Positions 18,468-26,459 of a stretch of 64,000 bases of DNA are shown here, piece by piece; position 1 is the first letter of the stretch; every line of letters starts with the position of its first letter. The position numbers and the translations under genes are program-made. The notes under the pieces are model-generated. The model ran no database searches. It was not told the DNA's origin and saw only the letters and a program-made list of their open reading frames with translations. Location: the NCBI RefSeq assembly GCF_000591055.1, contig NC_020388.1:2728001-2792000 (forward strand). Direction: 5' to 3'. Origin of the DNA: Natronomonas moolapensis 8.8.11. GTDB taxonomy: Archaea > Halobacteriota > Halobacteria > Halobacteriales > Haloarculaceae.

Positions 18468-18863
18468 TTACGCGCCGCCGGCACCGGGGCCGCCGGGACC
18501 CATCGGGCCGCCACCCGCGCCGCCCTGCAGCATCTGTTGGAGCTCGTCTTGGAGGCTCTCGAACTGCTCTCGGACGCGCTCTTCTTGTTTGTCGAGCGTC
18601 TCGACGCGGACCTCGAGGCTGTCGACCTTCTCGTCGAGGTTCTCGTAGGCCTCGTCGTACTCCGTCTCGATGAGGAGCTCGCCGACCTCGCTGTACATCT
18701 GGGTCTCGCCTTCGATGCCGTCGAGCGTTTCCAGCGCCGTCTCCGACTCCCGAAGCTGCGTTTCGGCCTGCTGTTTCTGCTGTGCGACCTGCTGTGCTGT
18801 CTCTTGGAGGTCTTGGAGCTCCTCGATCTTCTCTTGGGCCTCCGGCGGAAGGTTACCCTGCAT
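18468..18863 (-). CDS. pfdB: Prefoldin subunit beta
   Basis: This 131-residue beta-class prefoldin subunit is part of the hexameric jellyfish-shaped chaperone that hands unfolded proteins to the thermosome. Two long coiled-coil arms (about residues 5-45 and 75-115) flank the beta-hairpin region [20 protein letters not shown] Gly/Ala/Pro-rich C-terminal tail follows. DUF3194 is immediately downstream. Confidence 0.92.
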   Translation of the reverse strand: MQGNLPPEAQEKIEELQDLQETAQQVAQQKQQAETQLRESETALETLDGIEGETQMYSEVGELLIETEYDEAYENLDEKVDSLEVRVETLDKQEERVREQFESLQDELQQMLQGGAGGGPMGPGGPGAGGA

Positions 18864-18982
18864 ACCTCTTACGTCGGCTTCGGGACGGAAAAACCCCCAC
18901 TTTTCCCTCCGAGCGGCCGACGAACGCGACCGCCGCGATCCCGCGCCGCTGGGCTTTTTTATACTGACCCCGAGAAGGCAGT

Positions 18983-19870
18983 ATGAACACAGAGGCTAAA
19001 CGCGACGCCGCGCTCGCGGACCTCCAAGCGTTCGACGGCGCCCTCGTCGCCTTCTCCGGCGGGGTCGACTCGGCCGTCGTCGCCGCCCTCGCCGCCGAGG
19101 CGCTCGGCGACCGGGCGGTCGCCTGCACCGCGAAAAGCGAGACGCTCCCCGCAGACGAACTCGAGGACGCAAAGCGGGTCGCAGCGGAGATTGGAATTCG
19201 CCACGAGATCGTCTCCTTCTCGGAGCTCGACAGCGAGGCGTTCGCCCGAAACGACGACGACCGCTGTTATCACTGCCGGTCGATGCGGCTCGGGAAGATG
19301 TTCGAGACCGCCCGGGGACTCGGGATCGAGACGGTCTGCGACGGGACGAACGCCTCCGACCCGGGAGAAGGCCACCGCCCCGGTCTCCGGGCCGTCGAGG
19401 AGCTGAACGCCTACTCGCCGCTTCTGGAGGCGGACATCACGAAGCCGGAGGTCCGCGAACTCGCCCGCGAGTACGGGCTCTCGGTCGCCGAGAAGCCCTC
19501 GATGGCGTGTCTCTCCTCGCGCATCCCGACGGGGCTTGAGGTCACCGAAGAGCGGCTGAGCCGGGTCGAAAAGGCCGAGACGCTGCTGCGGACGTGGGGC
19601 TTCGAGCAGTTCCGCGTCCGCGATCACGACGGGCTGGCGCGGATCGAGGTCGGGGCCGACGAACTCGAACGCGCGCTCGATCCCGACTTCGCGGCGGCGG
19701 TCCAAGACCACCTGACGGACGTCGGCTTCGAGCACGTGACGCTGGATCTGGAGGGGTACCGGACAGGAAGCGTCTCGCCGGCGACGACGGACGGGACGGG
19801 CGACGAACGGGGCACAGAGGGCGGGGCTGGCGACGTATTCGAGACGGAGTACCCGACGCCGAAGCGATAA
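18983..19870 (+). CDS. larE: LarE-type ATP-dependent sulfur transferase
   Basis: LarE converts the carboxylates of the nickel-pincer nucleotide precursor to thiocarboxylates. This 295-residue protein has the PP-loop SGGVDS (25-30) and the conserved Cys176 (MACLSSR), which in Lactobacillus plantarum is sacrificed as sulfur donor. It also has Cys95 and Cys98 in CYHC. A three-Cys arrangement resembles the [4Fe-4S]-dependent LarE of Thermotoga rather than the sacrificial type. The C-terminus is an acidic tail. larC lies at 54493-55884, but larA and larB are not in this window. Confidence 0.85.
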   Translation: MNTEAKRDAALADLQAFDGALVAFSGGVDSAVVAALAAEALGDRAVACTAKSETLPADELEDAKRVAAEIGIRHEIVSFSELDSEAFARNDDDRCYHCRSMRLGKMFETARGLGIETVCDGTNASDPGEGHRPGLRAVEELNAYSPLLEADITKPEVRELAREYGLSVAEKPSMACLSSRIPTGLEVTEERLSRVEKAETLLRTWGFEQFRVRDHDGLARIEVGADELERALDPDFAAAVQDHLTDVGFEHVTLDLEGYRTGSVSPATTDGTGDERGTEGGAGDVFETEYPTPKR

Positions 19871-19885
19871 GACGCTCCGTTCGAT

Positions 19886-20581
19886 TCAGCCGACGACCGG
19901 CAACTCGACAACGAAGACGGCCCCTTCCGGGCCGTTATCATCAACGAAGACGTCGCCGCCGTAGGTGTCGAGGAGCGATTGGACCAGATACAGCCCGATC
20001 CCGGCGCCGGAGCTCTCGAGACCCTTCTCGCCCCGTCCGAAGATTTCGTCCTTCTGTGCGTCGGGGACTCCGGGACCGTTGTCCGCGACCCGGACCTCGA
20101 CGGTCTCGTCGCGCTCGGCCGCCGAGACGGTCACCTCCGGCGGCGTCTCGTCGCTGTGTTGGATCGCGTTCGAGAGCAAGTTCCGAAAGACCGACCCGAG
20201 CATGTCGTTGCCGGCCACCTCGACGTCGGGGATCGACCCCTCGATGGCGACCACCGCGCCGGGATGACCCGACCGGAGTTCCTCGACCTGCTGGGCGAGG
20301 ACGCCCTCGAGCGAGACCGACCGGACCTCGCAGTCGACGTCGAGCATCACCCGCGCCAGATCGCGGGCGGTCGTGGTTAGATCGGTCGCGCTCTCGGTGC
20401 TCTCTTTGATTATTTCGAGGTACTCCTCGCCCTCCTCGTCGACGTGGTCCTCGAGGAGTTCGGCGTACGCCCCGATCAACTGGAGGTCGTTTCTGATGTC
20501 GTGGCGCATCACCTGGTTGAGCAACCGGAGATCGTCGCGCTGCTCGGCGAGTCGCCTCTGCCCGAGGGAGTTATTCGCCAT
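19886..20581 (-). CDS. Histidine kinase without a sensor domain
   Basis: This 231-residue soluble kinase has the H box MRHDIRNDLQLIGAYAELL at about residues 25-43, with the phosphoacceptor His. The ATP-binding domain has an N box (RNLLSNAIQHSDE) and a G box (VADNGPGVP), with a further GAGIGLYLV loop. Only a 25-residue coiled N-terminus precedes the H box, so sensing must come from a partner protein. No response regulator is adjacent. A TATA-like box is 27 bp before the ATG. Confidence 0.9.
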   Translation of the reverse strand: MANNSLGQRRLAEQRDDLRLLNQVMRHDIRNDLQLIGAYAELLEDHVDEEGEEYLEIIKESTESATDLTTTARDLARVMLDVDCEVRSVSLEGVLAQQVEELRSGHPGAVVAIEGSIPDVEVAGNDMLGSVFRNLLSNAIQHSDETPPEVTVSAAERDETVEVRVADNGPGVPDAQKDEIFGRGEKGLESSGAGIGLYLVQSLLDTYGGDVFVDDNGPEGAVFVVELPVVG

Positions 20582-20602
20582 GCGGGAACTACGCGCGGCG
20601 GG

Positions 20603-20612
20603 AATTTATAAG
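20603..20612 (-). promoter_or_regulatory. TATA-like box for the soluble histidine kinase
   Basis: The minus strand reads CTTATAAATT, centred about 27 bp before the ATG at 20581. It predicts a leaderless transcript. Confidence 0.5.
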
Positions 20613-20651
20613 TATCCGGGGCGGGATCCGGTTCGACTCGATCCGACCCGG

Positions 20652-21263
20652 CTACTGGCGCCCGGGCGCGGTGGCGTTCTCGCGGACGACTGTCGTCCCG
20701 GCGCCGCTGGCCCGGAACTCGGCGACGGCGCAGTTCTCGAGGTGGTGCGAGGACAGCGCCGTCGTCAGGTCGTGTCCCTTCGCGTGGCCGAGGAGGATAC
20801 ACAGCGGGCCGCCGTGAGTGACGACGAGCGTCGTCCCGTCCCCACGGCGGAGGTTCTCGAATCGCTCGACGACGCGCTCGTGGACGCCCCGGAGGGACTC
20901 CCCGCCCTCCGGGACGGCCTCGGTGGCCCGGTAGGCCGTCTCGTCGAGGCCGAACTCCGGGTACCGCGACTCGACGGTATCCCGGGTGAGCCCCTGATAC
21001 ACGCCGAGGCTGCGTTCGCGCCAGGCCGACTCGAAGGTCGGGGGGGCGTCGATCGACTCCGAGAGGAGTTCCGCCGTCTCCCGCGTCCGGCGGAGATCGG
21101 ACGCAAGTATGCGGTCGAACTCGTAGCGCTCCGCGAGCCACCGGCCGGTCGCGGTCGCTTGTTCGCGGCCCGTCCCGTTCAGGGAAACGGGGGCCCACCC
21201 CTGCATCCGACCCTCGCGGTTCCAGTCGGTTTCGCCGTGCCGGACGGCGACGATGCGGGTCAT
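20652..21263 (-). CDS. Histidine phosphatase family protein
   Basis: This 203-residue protein belongs to the phosphoglycerate-mutase-like histidine phosphatases. It has the RHG motif with the phospho-His in VAVRHGETDWNREG, then an Arg in ASDLRRTRETAELL and the second His in LVVTHGGPLCILLGH. Substrates vary from sugar phosphates to alpha-ribazole phosphate (CobC). It lies next to the cobalamin operon but is separated from it by 270 bp and a repeat, so a B12 role is only a possibility. The promoter is partly formed by the palindromic repeat at 21291-21374. Confidence 0.85.
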   Translation of the reverse strand: MTRIVAVRHGETDWNREGRMQGWAPVSLNGTGREQATATGRWLAERYEFDRILASDLRRTRETAELLSESIDAPPTFESAWRERSLGVYQGLTRDTVESRYPEFGLDETAYRATEAVPEGGESLRGVHERVVERFENLRRGDGTTLVVTHGGPLCILLGHAKGHDLTTALSSHHLENCAVAEFRASGAGTTVVRENATAPGRQ

Positions 21264-21287
21264 ACACGCCGGTAGGGCCGGCGTCAC

Positions 21288-21297
21288 AATTATAGTA
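21288..21297 (-). promoter_or_regulatory. TATA-like box formed at the repeat boundary
   Basis: The minus strand reads CTACTATAATT across the inner edge of the 84-bp element. It is centred about 27 bp before the phosphatase ATG at 21263, the spacing for a leaderless mRNA. Half the box comes from the repeat and half from the flank. Confidence 0.45.
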
Positions 21298-21374
21298 GCG
21301 ATCGGAAGACACTGCACACTCGATCGCACGATGGCAGTGCGATCGATGTGTAATCACTTGCGATGGTTACTATA
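21291..21374 (-). mobile_element. 84-bp palindromic MITE-like element, copy A
   Basis: The element has ends TATAGTA and TACTATA. Its two halves form a long imperfect inverted repeat, and a central perfect hairpin is built on GATCGCAC and GTGCGATC. An 84-bp copy in the opposite orientation at 44347-44430 differs by one base. No transposase is encoded and no clear target-site duplication is seen. The size, palindromy and dispersal fit a non-autonomous mobile element or a REP-like sequence. Confidence 0.75.
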
Positions 21375-21479
21375 GCGTGACGGCGGGTAATTAAATACCG
21401 ACGGGGCGACCGATGCGGGACGGGCGGCCGGTCGTGGCGGTACGTCGACGGGAAGATGGCCGCGGGGCGTTCGCAGACC

Positions 21480-21542
21480 GTCTCGGGGTGTTTATAAGCC
21501 GTCCCGGAGCACTTATAAACTGTCTCGGGGTGCCTACAGATA
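21480..21542. repeat. Three tandem 21-bp repeats with TTATAA boxes
   Basis: Units begin at 21480, 21501 and 21522. Each starts GTCTCGGGG or a close variant, and the first two end in a TTTATAA or CTTATAAA box. The third overlaps the 3' end of the PQQ-propeller gene. The gap 21264-21533 otherwise holds only the palindromic element and the phosphatase promoter. Confidence 0.7.
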
Positions 21543-22787
21543 CCACAGCGAGTACGTCCCGCGAACCCCGCCGTCGTCGTCGTGGTACGCGACCGGTTCC
21601 TCGACGAGGGCGAGACGGTCCCCGTCGAGGGCCGCGGCCGTGCAGACGCCGTCGGTTCGCCCCGTTTCGAGGGGGCCTTCAGCCGCGTCGAACACCCGGA
21701 CCCCGTGAACCGAGGGGTCGCGGTCGCGAAAGTGCTGGGCGACCGGCGCGAGGAGGCGGCCGCCGTCGTCGGCCACCTCGTGACAGAAGCCGCCGACGGA
21801 CGCGCGCCAGCGGTGGTCGCCGTCGGACGTGTAACCGAACGCCGACTGCTCGTCGGGGTGGCGTTCGTCGGTCTCGCGGCCCTCCGCCGGGAAGGAGTTG
21901 CCGGTCACGAAGACGACGCCGGCGCCGTGGCCGACGACGTGGTTGGGGTAGGTGTACACCTCGTCGCCGTCCGGTTGCGGCGTCCCCAGATCGACCCGCC
22001 ACTCGACGTCGCCGTCCGCGAGGCAGTACCCCCGGTAGTCGGCGTGACTCGTGACGACGAGGCGGCCGCCGGCCGAGACCACGTCGCCCACCCGGCGGGT
22101 CGCCTCCCGGTCGGGGTCCCACGTCCAGCGTTCGTCGCCGTCCGAGCCGAGGACCACGAGACCGGCGTCGTGGGCGCCGGGACAGCGGTTGTAAGCGACG
22201 GCGACGCCGTCGGCGACCGGTTCGAGCGCGATCGGCGAGGCGTCGGCGTCGTAGCGCCACCGAAGCGTCCCGTCGGGGGCGAAAGCGTACACCGAACTCC
22301 CGAAGGCCCGCCCGCCGTCGCGGCGCTCGTAGCGTCTGGCGGCGACGTATGCGACGTCCCCGCCCGGTGCGACGGCCGCGTCGACGACCATCGGCAGAAA
22401 AAACCGCGTCTCCTTCGCCGGGCCGCCGAGGGCGTCGGCGGCGTCGTGCCGCCACCGCTCTCTCCCACCGGCGAGCAGCCGGATCGCACCGCGGCCGGAA
22501 CGTTCGCCGACTACCACGCCGTCGCCGAAGGGGACGAGCGTGATCGCGCTCCCCTCGCCGTCGACGCGCCACCGCTCCGTCCCACGGCCGTCGAACGCCC
22601 GGACCGACCCGTCGGCGAGCCCGACGACCGGGCCCTCGGCCGTCAGCGCGACCCCGGAGCGGCGCCCCGCCTGCCTGGAGCCGCAGGGGTCGACCTCGCC
22701 GAGGTCGATCCGGCGCGCGGCTTCGAGGGGCCCGGAATCGGTGTCGCTGTCGGGGGCGAACACGCCCTCCCCGTCGGCGTCACTCAT
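21534..22787 (-). CDS. PQQ/BamB-like beta-propeller protein, last gene of the cobalamin operon
   Basis: This 417-residue protein has repeated propeller blades of the PQQ-like type: VRAFDGRGTERWRVDG, IRLLAGGRERWRHDA, VYAFAPDGTLRWRYDA and LVVLGSDGDERWTWDP. No signal peptide or lipobox is present, so it should be cytoplasmic, unlike bacterial BamB or PQQ dehydrogenases. Its ATG at 22787 overlaps the DUF3209 gene by 8 bp, which shows translational coupling within the cobalamin operon. It may be a scaffold; no enzymatic function can be read from sequence. Confidence 0.85.
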   Translation of the reverse strand: MSDADGEGVFAPDSDTDSGPLEAARRIDLGEVDPCGSRQAGRRSGVALTAEGPVVGLADGSVRAFDGRGTERWRVDGEGSAITLVPFGDGVVVGERSGRGAIRLLAGGRERWRHDAADALGGPAKETRFFLPMVVDAAVAPGGDVAYVAARRYERRDGGRAFGSSVYAFAPDGTLRWRYDADASPIALEPVADGVAVAYNRCPGAHDAGLVVLGSDGDERWTWDPDREATRRVGDVVSAGGRLVVTSHADYRGYCLADGDVEWRVDLGTPQPDGDEVYTYPNHVVGHGAGVVFVTGNSFPAEGRETDERHPDEQSAFGYTSDGDHRWRASVGGFCHEVADDGGRLLAPVAQHFRDRDPSVHGVRVFDAAEGPLETGRTDGVCTAAALDGDRLALVEEPVAYHDDDGGVRGTYSLWYL

Positions 22788-23151
22788 CGGTCGGGAACGT
22801 CTCGTGGAGGGCGTGGTGGATGTCACCGAGGTCATCTAGGAACCCCTCTCCCTGGGTCAGGAGTCGGTCGAGGGCGGCCTCGGCGTCCCTGACGGCGACG
22901 AGTCGGCCCCGCAGGTAGTCGTACCCCGGGTCGTCGGCGTCCGCCGAAGCGACCTCGCCCTCGAGTTCGACGAGTGCGGTGTCGAGGTGGCGTTTGCAGG
23001 CCGCGAGGCTCTCGGCTTCCGCGAGCGCCTCGATGTGCGGGTCGGGGTCCGCACCGAGCTCGTCACGGGCGTGCTTTTCGACGGCGTCGTCGGCGACGCC
23101 GAGGCTGTTCATCAATCCGAGTCGGAGCGCTTCGATCTCGTGGCAGGTCAT
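22780..23151 (-). CDS. DUF3209 family protein of the cobalamin operon
   Basis: This 123-residue helical protein starts MTCHEIEALRLGLMNSLG and contains the acidic DPGYDYLRGRLVAV segment. It matches DUF3209, a family found beside cbiX in haloarchaeal cobalamin clusters. The gene begins 9 bp after cbiX and overlaps the next gene by 8 bp. Conserved Cys3 and His4 could bind metal. Function is unknown. Confidence 0.85.
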   Translation of the reverse strand: MTCHEIEALRLGLMNSLGVADDAVEKHARDELGADPDPHIEALAEAESLAACKRHLDTALVELEGEVASADADDPGYDYLRGRLVAVRDAEAALDRLLTQGEGFLDDLGDIHHALHETFPTDE

Positions 23152-23160
23152 GGTATTGGG

Positions 23161-24348
23161 TTATAGCGTCTGGTCGACCAAATCGGATACGATGCTGTCC
23201 GCCGCGAGCGACGCCGCGAGTCGCTCTGCGTCCTCGGGGTCGACCCCGCCGTACCAGACGTTGTCGGGGTAGACGGCGACGTTGGGGCCCTCCCCGCAGC
23301 GGTCGAGACACGACGAGCGGGTGATCCGCGCGTCGACGTCCTCCTCGTTGGCTGCCTGGCGGAGGCGTTCGAGCACCGTCGCCGCTCCCTGTCCGGCGCA
23401 GGTCCGGTTCGTACAGACCGCGACGTGTTTGTCGGGGGCGTCGTGGACGTGTGGGTCGTCGTCGACCTCCGATCGGTCGGCGTGGGCGGCTCGGTGGGTC
23501 ATCGCCCGCAACGCGGCGCGCGCGCCGCCAGTATCGTCCTCGAAGCCGTCCATCTCGACTTTGTATTTGCAGGTGTCACACGACATCGAGACGTCGCCGG
23601 TCCGGGCCTCCTCGAAGCGATCGGCCAGCACGTCGAGCAGACGGTCGTCGGTGCCGAGGGGATCCCCGCACCCGGCGACCGCGTAGGGGTAGTCGTCGTC
23701 GAACTCCGCGGTTCGCTCGCGGATTCGGCCGGTCAGGACCCCGTCGCCGAGCATGTACGGGAGGACGACGACGGCGTCCGGGCGGCGCTTCGAGACGGTG
23801 TGGAGGGCGTCCTCGAGCAGCGGTTCCGTCACGCCGATGAAGGCCGCGTCGACGTCGACGAACCCGCGGCCCTCGTACAGCAGGCGGGCGAGTTTGTGCA
23901 CGTCGCCGTTGGAGTCCGGATCAGAGGAGCCGCGGGCACAGAGGACGACTAACACGTCGTCTGTCTCGCGGTCGACGCCGAGGTCGTCCTCGACGGCCGC
24001 GGCCCGGTCGTCGAGCAGCTCGACGATAGAGGGGTGGACCCCGAGGTGGCGGCCGTTGTGCAGGGTCGCGTCGTGGTTGTCTCGGGCCTCGTTGACGACC
24101 AGCGGGACGTCGGCCTTGACGTGGCTGGCGGCGAAAAGCGACAGCGGAAGCACCGTCACGTCCGACGCCGAGGGGGCGAGCGCGCCGATCGCTCCCTCGA
24201 TGGAGGGTTCGGCCAACTCGATGAACCCGGCGTCGGTGGGGAGGCCGAGGCGGCCCTCGAGTCCCACAGCGAGTTCGCGGACCTGTTCGTTCGAGCGCTC
24301 CCGGCGCGAGCCGTGCCCGGCCAGCACGACGGCTTCGGCGTCCAACAT
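23161..24348 (-). CDS. cbiX: CbiX sirohydrochlorin cobaltochelatase with C-terminal [2Fe-2S] thioredoxin-like domain
   Basis: This 395-residue fusion protein starts with two CbiX-type chelatase halves, residues 1-120 (VVLAGHGSRRERSNEQVREL) and about 125-245 (VLVVLCARGSSDPDSNGD). A linker with CDTCKYK and His-rich HVHDAPDKHV follows. The C-terminal thioredoxin-like ferredoxin domain has its four cluster Cys in CTNRTC and SSCLDRC, followed by GEGPNVAVYPDNVWY. It inserts cobalt into sirohydrochlorin, the entry to anaerobic B12 synthesis; the iron-sulfur domain's role is unclear. The ATG overlaps the stop of the upstream gene by one base (TGATG). Confidence 0.92.
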   Translation of the reverse strand: MLDAEAVVLAGHGSRRERSNEQVRELAVGLEGRLGLPTDAGFIELAEPSIEGAIGALAPSASDVTVLPLSLFAASHVKADVPLVVNEARDNHDATLHNGRHLGVHPSIVELLDDRAAAVEDDLGVDRETDDVLVVLCARGSSDPDSNGDVHKLARLLYEGRGFVDVDAAFIGVTEPLLEDALHTVSKRRPDAVVVLPYMLGDGVLTGRIRERTAEFDDDYPYAVAGCGDPLGTDDRLLDVLADRFEEARTGDVSMSCDTCKYKVEMDGFEDDTGGARAALRAMTHRAAHADRSEVDDDPHVHDAPDKHVAVCTNRTCAGQGAATVLERLRQAANEEDVDARITRSSCLDRCGEGPNVAVYPDNVWYGGVDPEDAERLAASLAADSIVSDLVDQTL

Positions 24349-25088
24349 CAGTACTCCGCCTCCTCGACGCTCCGCCGGAGCTTCCGACGGCGACTCGGGG
24401 CGAACAGTCCCGACGAGTCGCTTCCCGCGTAGAGCCACTCGCCGAGGGCGGGCGCGGCCGCGTCGTCGAGACCGAACCAGTACCCGCCCGAGGAGGTCTC
24501 CGAGAGCTCGCCGTACGGCGCGTCCACGTCGGCGGCGTCGAGCAGCCCCTGGATCGACTCGAGGGCGGCCCGGTCGTCGTGGACGAACGAGACCCCGACT
24601 GTCCCCTCCGAGGACTTGAAGCAGACGGTACCGCAGCCCTCGAGGAGCCCCCGAAGCAACTGGCGGTCGTACTCGGCGAGGGCGTCCAGCCGGTAGCCGC
24701 CCGGATCGTCCCCAATCGGGAGCCCGAGCGCGGCCGCAGCCCGGTCGCCGATCGGTCCCTCGAGCCGGACGGTGTAGCTGTCCTCCCGTCTGGTGATCGA
24801 CGTGTCGTGGGCGTACTCGCGCTCGTCGACGCGGTGGTCGACATCGTCGGACCCCGCTATCGCGGCCAGCCGGTCGGCCGCGGTCTCGTCGGTCGCCCGG
24901 ACCGAGACGCCGCGTTCGGTCGCCTCGCCGTCCCCGACGACCCGGCCCCAAAAGTACGCGGTCTCGGGGTGGGACTCGAGGAGGTCGGCCGGCGTCCCCG
25001 CGTCGGTATCGGGACTCACCTCGTGGCTCGCCCCGTTCGCCGCTCGGCCCGTCCGAGGCTCTCCTTGCGGTCGATCCTCGTGGCTCAC
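24348..25088 (-). CDS. Cobalamin-cluster protein with a LAGLIDADG-like two-repeat fold
   Basis: This 246-residue protein of the cobalamin operon is known in haloarchaea only by context. Two segments look like degenerate LAGLIDADG motifs: FWGRVVGDGEA at about 46-56 and LLRGLLEGCGTV at about 144-154. Each is followed by a beta-rich stretch and a helix, as in homing-endonuclease or WhiA-like folds. Active-site acids are only partly kept (GDG in the first, GCG in the second), so a nuclease role is doubtful. GTG at 25088 overlaps the ferredoxin stop by 4 bp (GTGA), which fixes the start. Confidence 0.7.
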   Translation of the reverse strand: MSHEDRPQGEPRTGRAANGASHEVSPDTDAGTPADLLESHPETAYFWGRVVGDGEATERGVSVRATDETAADRLAAIAGSDDVDHRVDEREYAHDTSITRREDSYTVRLEGPIGDRAAAALGLPIGDDPGGYRLDALAEYDRQLLRGLLEGCGTVCFKSSEGTVGVSFVHDDRAALESIQGLLDAADVDAPYGELSETSSGGYWFGLDDAAAPALGEWLYAGSDSSGLFAPSRRRKLRRSVEEAEY

Positions 25089-25321
25089 GAGTCGGACACC
25101 TCCCGAACCGTGATCGCGTCCGTCGGACACGCCGCGGCGGCGTCCTCGGCGTCGGCCAGCCGGTCGTCCTCGAAGACGGCGCTCAACTCGTCCCCATCGC
25201 GGTCGCTGTCGGGGAGCGTGACGAGGCCGTCTTCGGACTCCTCGAAGCGGTCGTCCCGGACGAGGCAGGCGAAGATCCCGTCACACAGCTCCAGATCGAC
25301 CGTGATCTCGTATTTGCTCAT
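25085..25321 (-). CDS. Small ferredoxin of the cobalamin operon
   Basis: This 78-residue ferredoxin has Cys13 and Cys19 in CDGIFAC and a third in ACPTDAI. The pattern suggests a single [3Fe-4S] or incompletely ligated [4Fe-4S] cluster rather than the usual four-Cys set. An acidic loop (DSDRDGDELSAVFEDD) adapts it to salt. Its position between cbiH1 and the LAGLIDADG-like gene suggests that it supplies electrons to a corrin step, such as cobalt reduction or CbiH-linked ring contraction. Confidence 0.82.
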   Translation of the reverse strand: MSKYEITVDLELCDGIFACLVRDDRFEESEDGLVTLPDSDRDGDELSAVFEDDRLADAEDAAAACPTDAITVREVSDS

Positions 25322-25338
25322 GTGTGTTCACCCGTCGT

Positions 25339-26457
25339 TCAGTAGTCGTATTTCGTCTCGTAGCCCCGCGGCGTCACCATTCGGTCCTCCCAGACGTAGG
25401 TCTCGTCGTTGCCGACGACGATCGTCGTCGTCATGTCGACGATCTCCTCCTCGCCGAGTTTCGGCAGCGTCTCGAGGTCCGTGATCATCGTCGCCTCGTC
25501 GTCCCGGGAGGCCCCGTGGACGATGCCGACCGGGGTGTCCGGGTCGCGGTACTCGAGCAGGATGTCACAGCACGTCTGGAAGTTCTCCCGGCGCTTGCGG
25601 CTCCAGGGGTTGTAGATCGCGATCGTAAACCCCTCGCTGGCGACGGCTTCGAGCCGCGATTCGATCTCCGCCATCGGGGTGAGGTGATCCGACAGCGACA
25701 CCGAGACGGTGTCGTTGACGAGCGGCGCGCCGAGGCGCGCGCCGCAGGACTGGGCGGCCGGGACGCCGGGGACGACCTCGAAGTCGACCGCCTCGGCGCT
25801 GCCGCCCTTCGACTCGAGGATCTCGAGGGCCAGCCCCGACAGCGCGTAAACGTTCGGATCGCCCGATCCGATGATCGCGACGTCGTTGCCCGCGAGCGTC
25901 CGGTCGATCGCCTCCTCGGTCCGGGAGACCTCCCCGCACATCGGCGTCGAGTAGATGTCCTCGGCCTCGGCGGCGATGTCGTCCGGCAGGAGGTCGACGT
26001 AGGTCCGGTAGCCGACGATGTGTTCGGCGTCGGCGAGGGCGGCCTTCGCCCGCGCCGTCATCCCCTCCGGCTTGCCGGGGCCGAGCCCGACGGTGACGAG
26101 CGTTCCCGGCTCGGCGTCGAAGTCCTCGACCGTCGAGCCGACCGCCTCTTCGTCGTCGGTCGACGCGCCGCAGCCGGAGCCCGACGACTCCGACGACGAT
26201 GACGCGCCGCATTTGCTCTCGCTCTCGCTTTCGGTCGTCGCGCCGCCGCACGCCGACGCCGATTCGGTCTCGGTCGACGCGTCGGCCGACGCTGTCGTCG
26301 CGCCGCCACACTTCGATGCCGACTCGGCCTCGGTCGACGCGTCGGCTTCCGCCGTCGTGCCGCCGCACGTCGAAGTTGAGTCGTCCGTGGTCGATGCGTC
26401 CGCGTCCGTTTCCGTCGTCGATGCCTCGGCCGTGTCCGCCGTGTCGTCTGTGCTCAT
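25339..26457 (-). CDS. cbiH1: CbiH1, precorrin-3B/cobalt-precorrin-3 C17-methyltransferase with Cys-repeat N-terminus
   Basis: This 372-residue protein has a normal SAM-dependent corrin methyltransferase domain from about residue 115: TVGLGPGKPEGMT, IIGSGDPNVYALSGLALEIL and VEVVPGVPAAQ-like segments. The domain adds the C17 methyl and contracts the ring. The first 110 residues are unusual: low-complexity Ser/Thr/Ala/Glu with five Cys-Gly pairs at residues 31, 50, 70, 83 and 96, encoded by imperfect tandem repeats. The extension could bind a metal or cluster. The gene starts 2 bp after cbiH2 ends. Confidence 0.88.
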   Translation of the reverse strand: MSTDDTADTAEASTTETDADASTTDDSTSTCGGTTAEADASTEAESASKCGGATTASADASTETESASACGGATTESESESKCGASSSSESSGSGCGASTDDEEAVGSTVEDFDAEPGTLVTVGLGPGKPEGMTARAKAALADAEHIVGYRTYVDLLPDDIAAEAEDIYSTPMCGEVSRTEEAIDRTLAGNDVAIIGSGDPNVYALSGLALEILESKGGSAEAVDFEVVPGVPAAQSCGARLGAPLVNDTVSVSLSDHLTPMAEIESRLEAVASEGFTIAIYNPWSRKRRENFQTCCDILLEYRDPDTPVGIVHGASRDDEATMITDLETLPKLGEEEIVDMTTTIVVGNDETYVWEDRMVTPRGYETKYDY

Positions 26458-26459
26458 TG

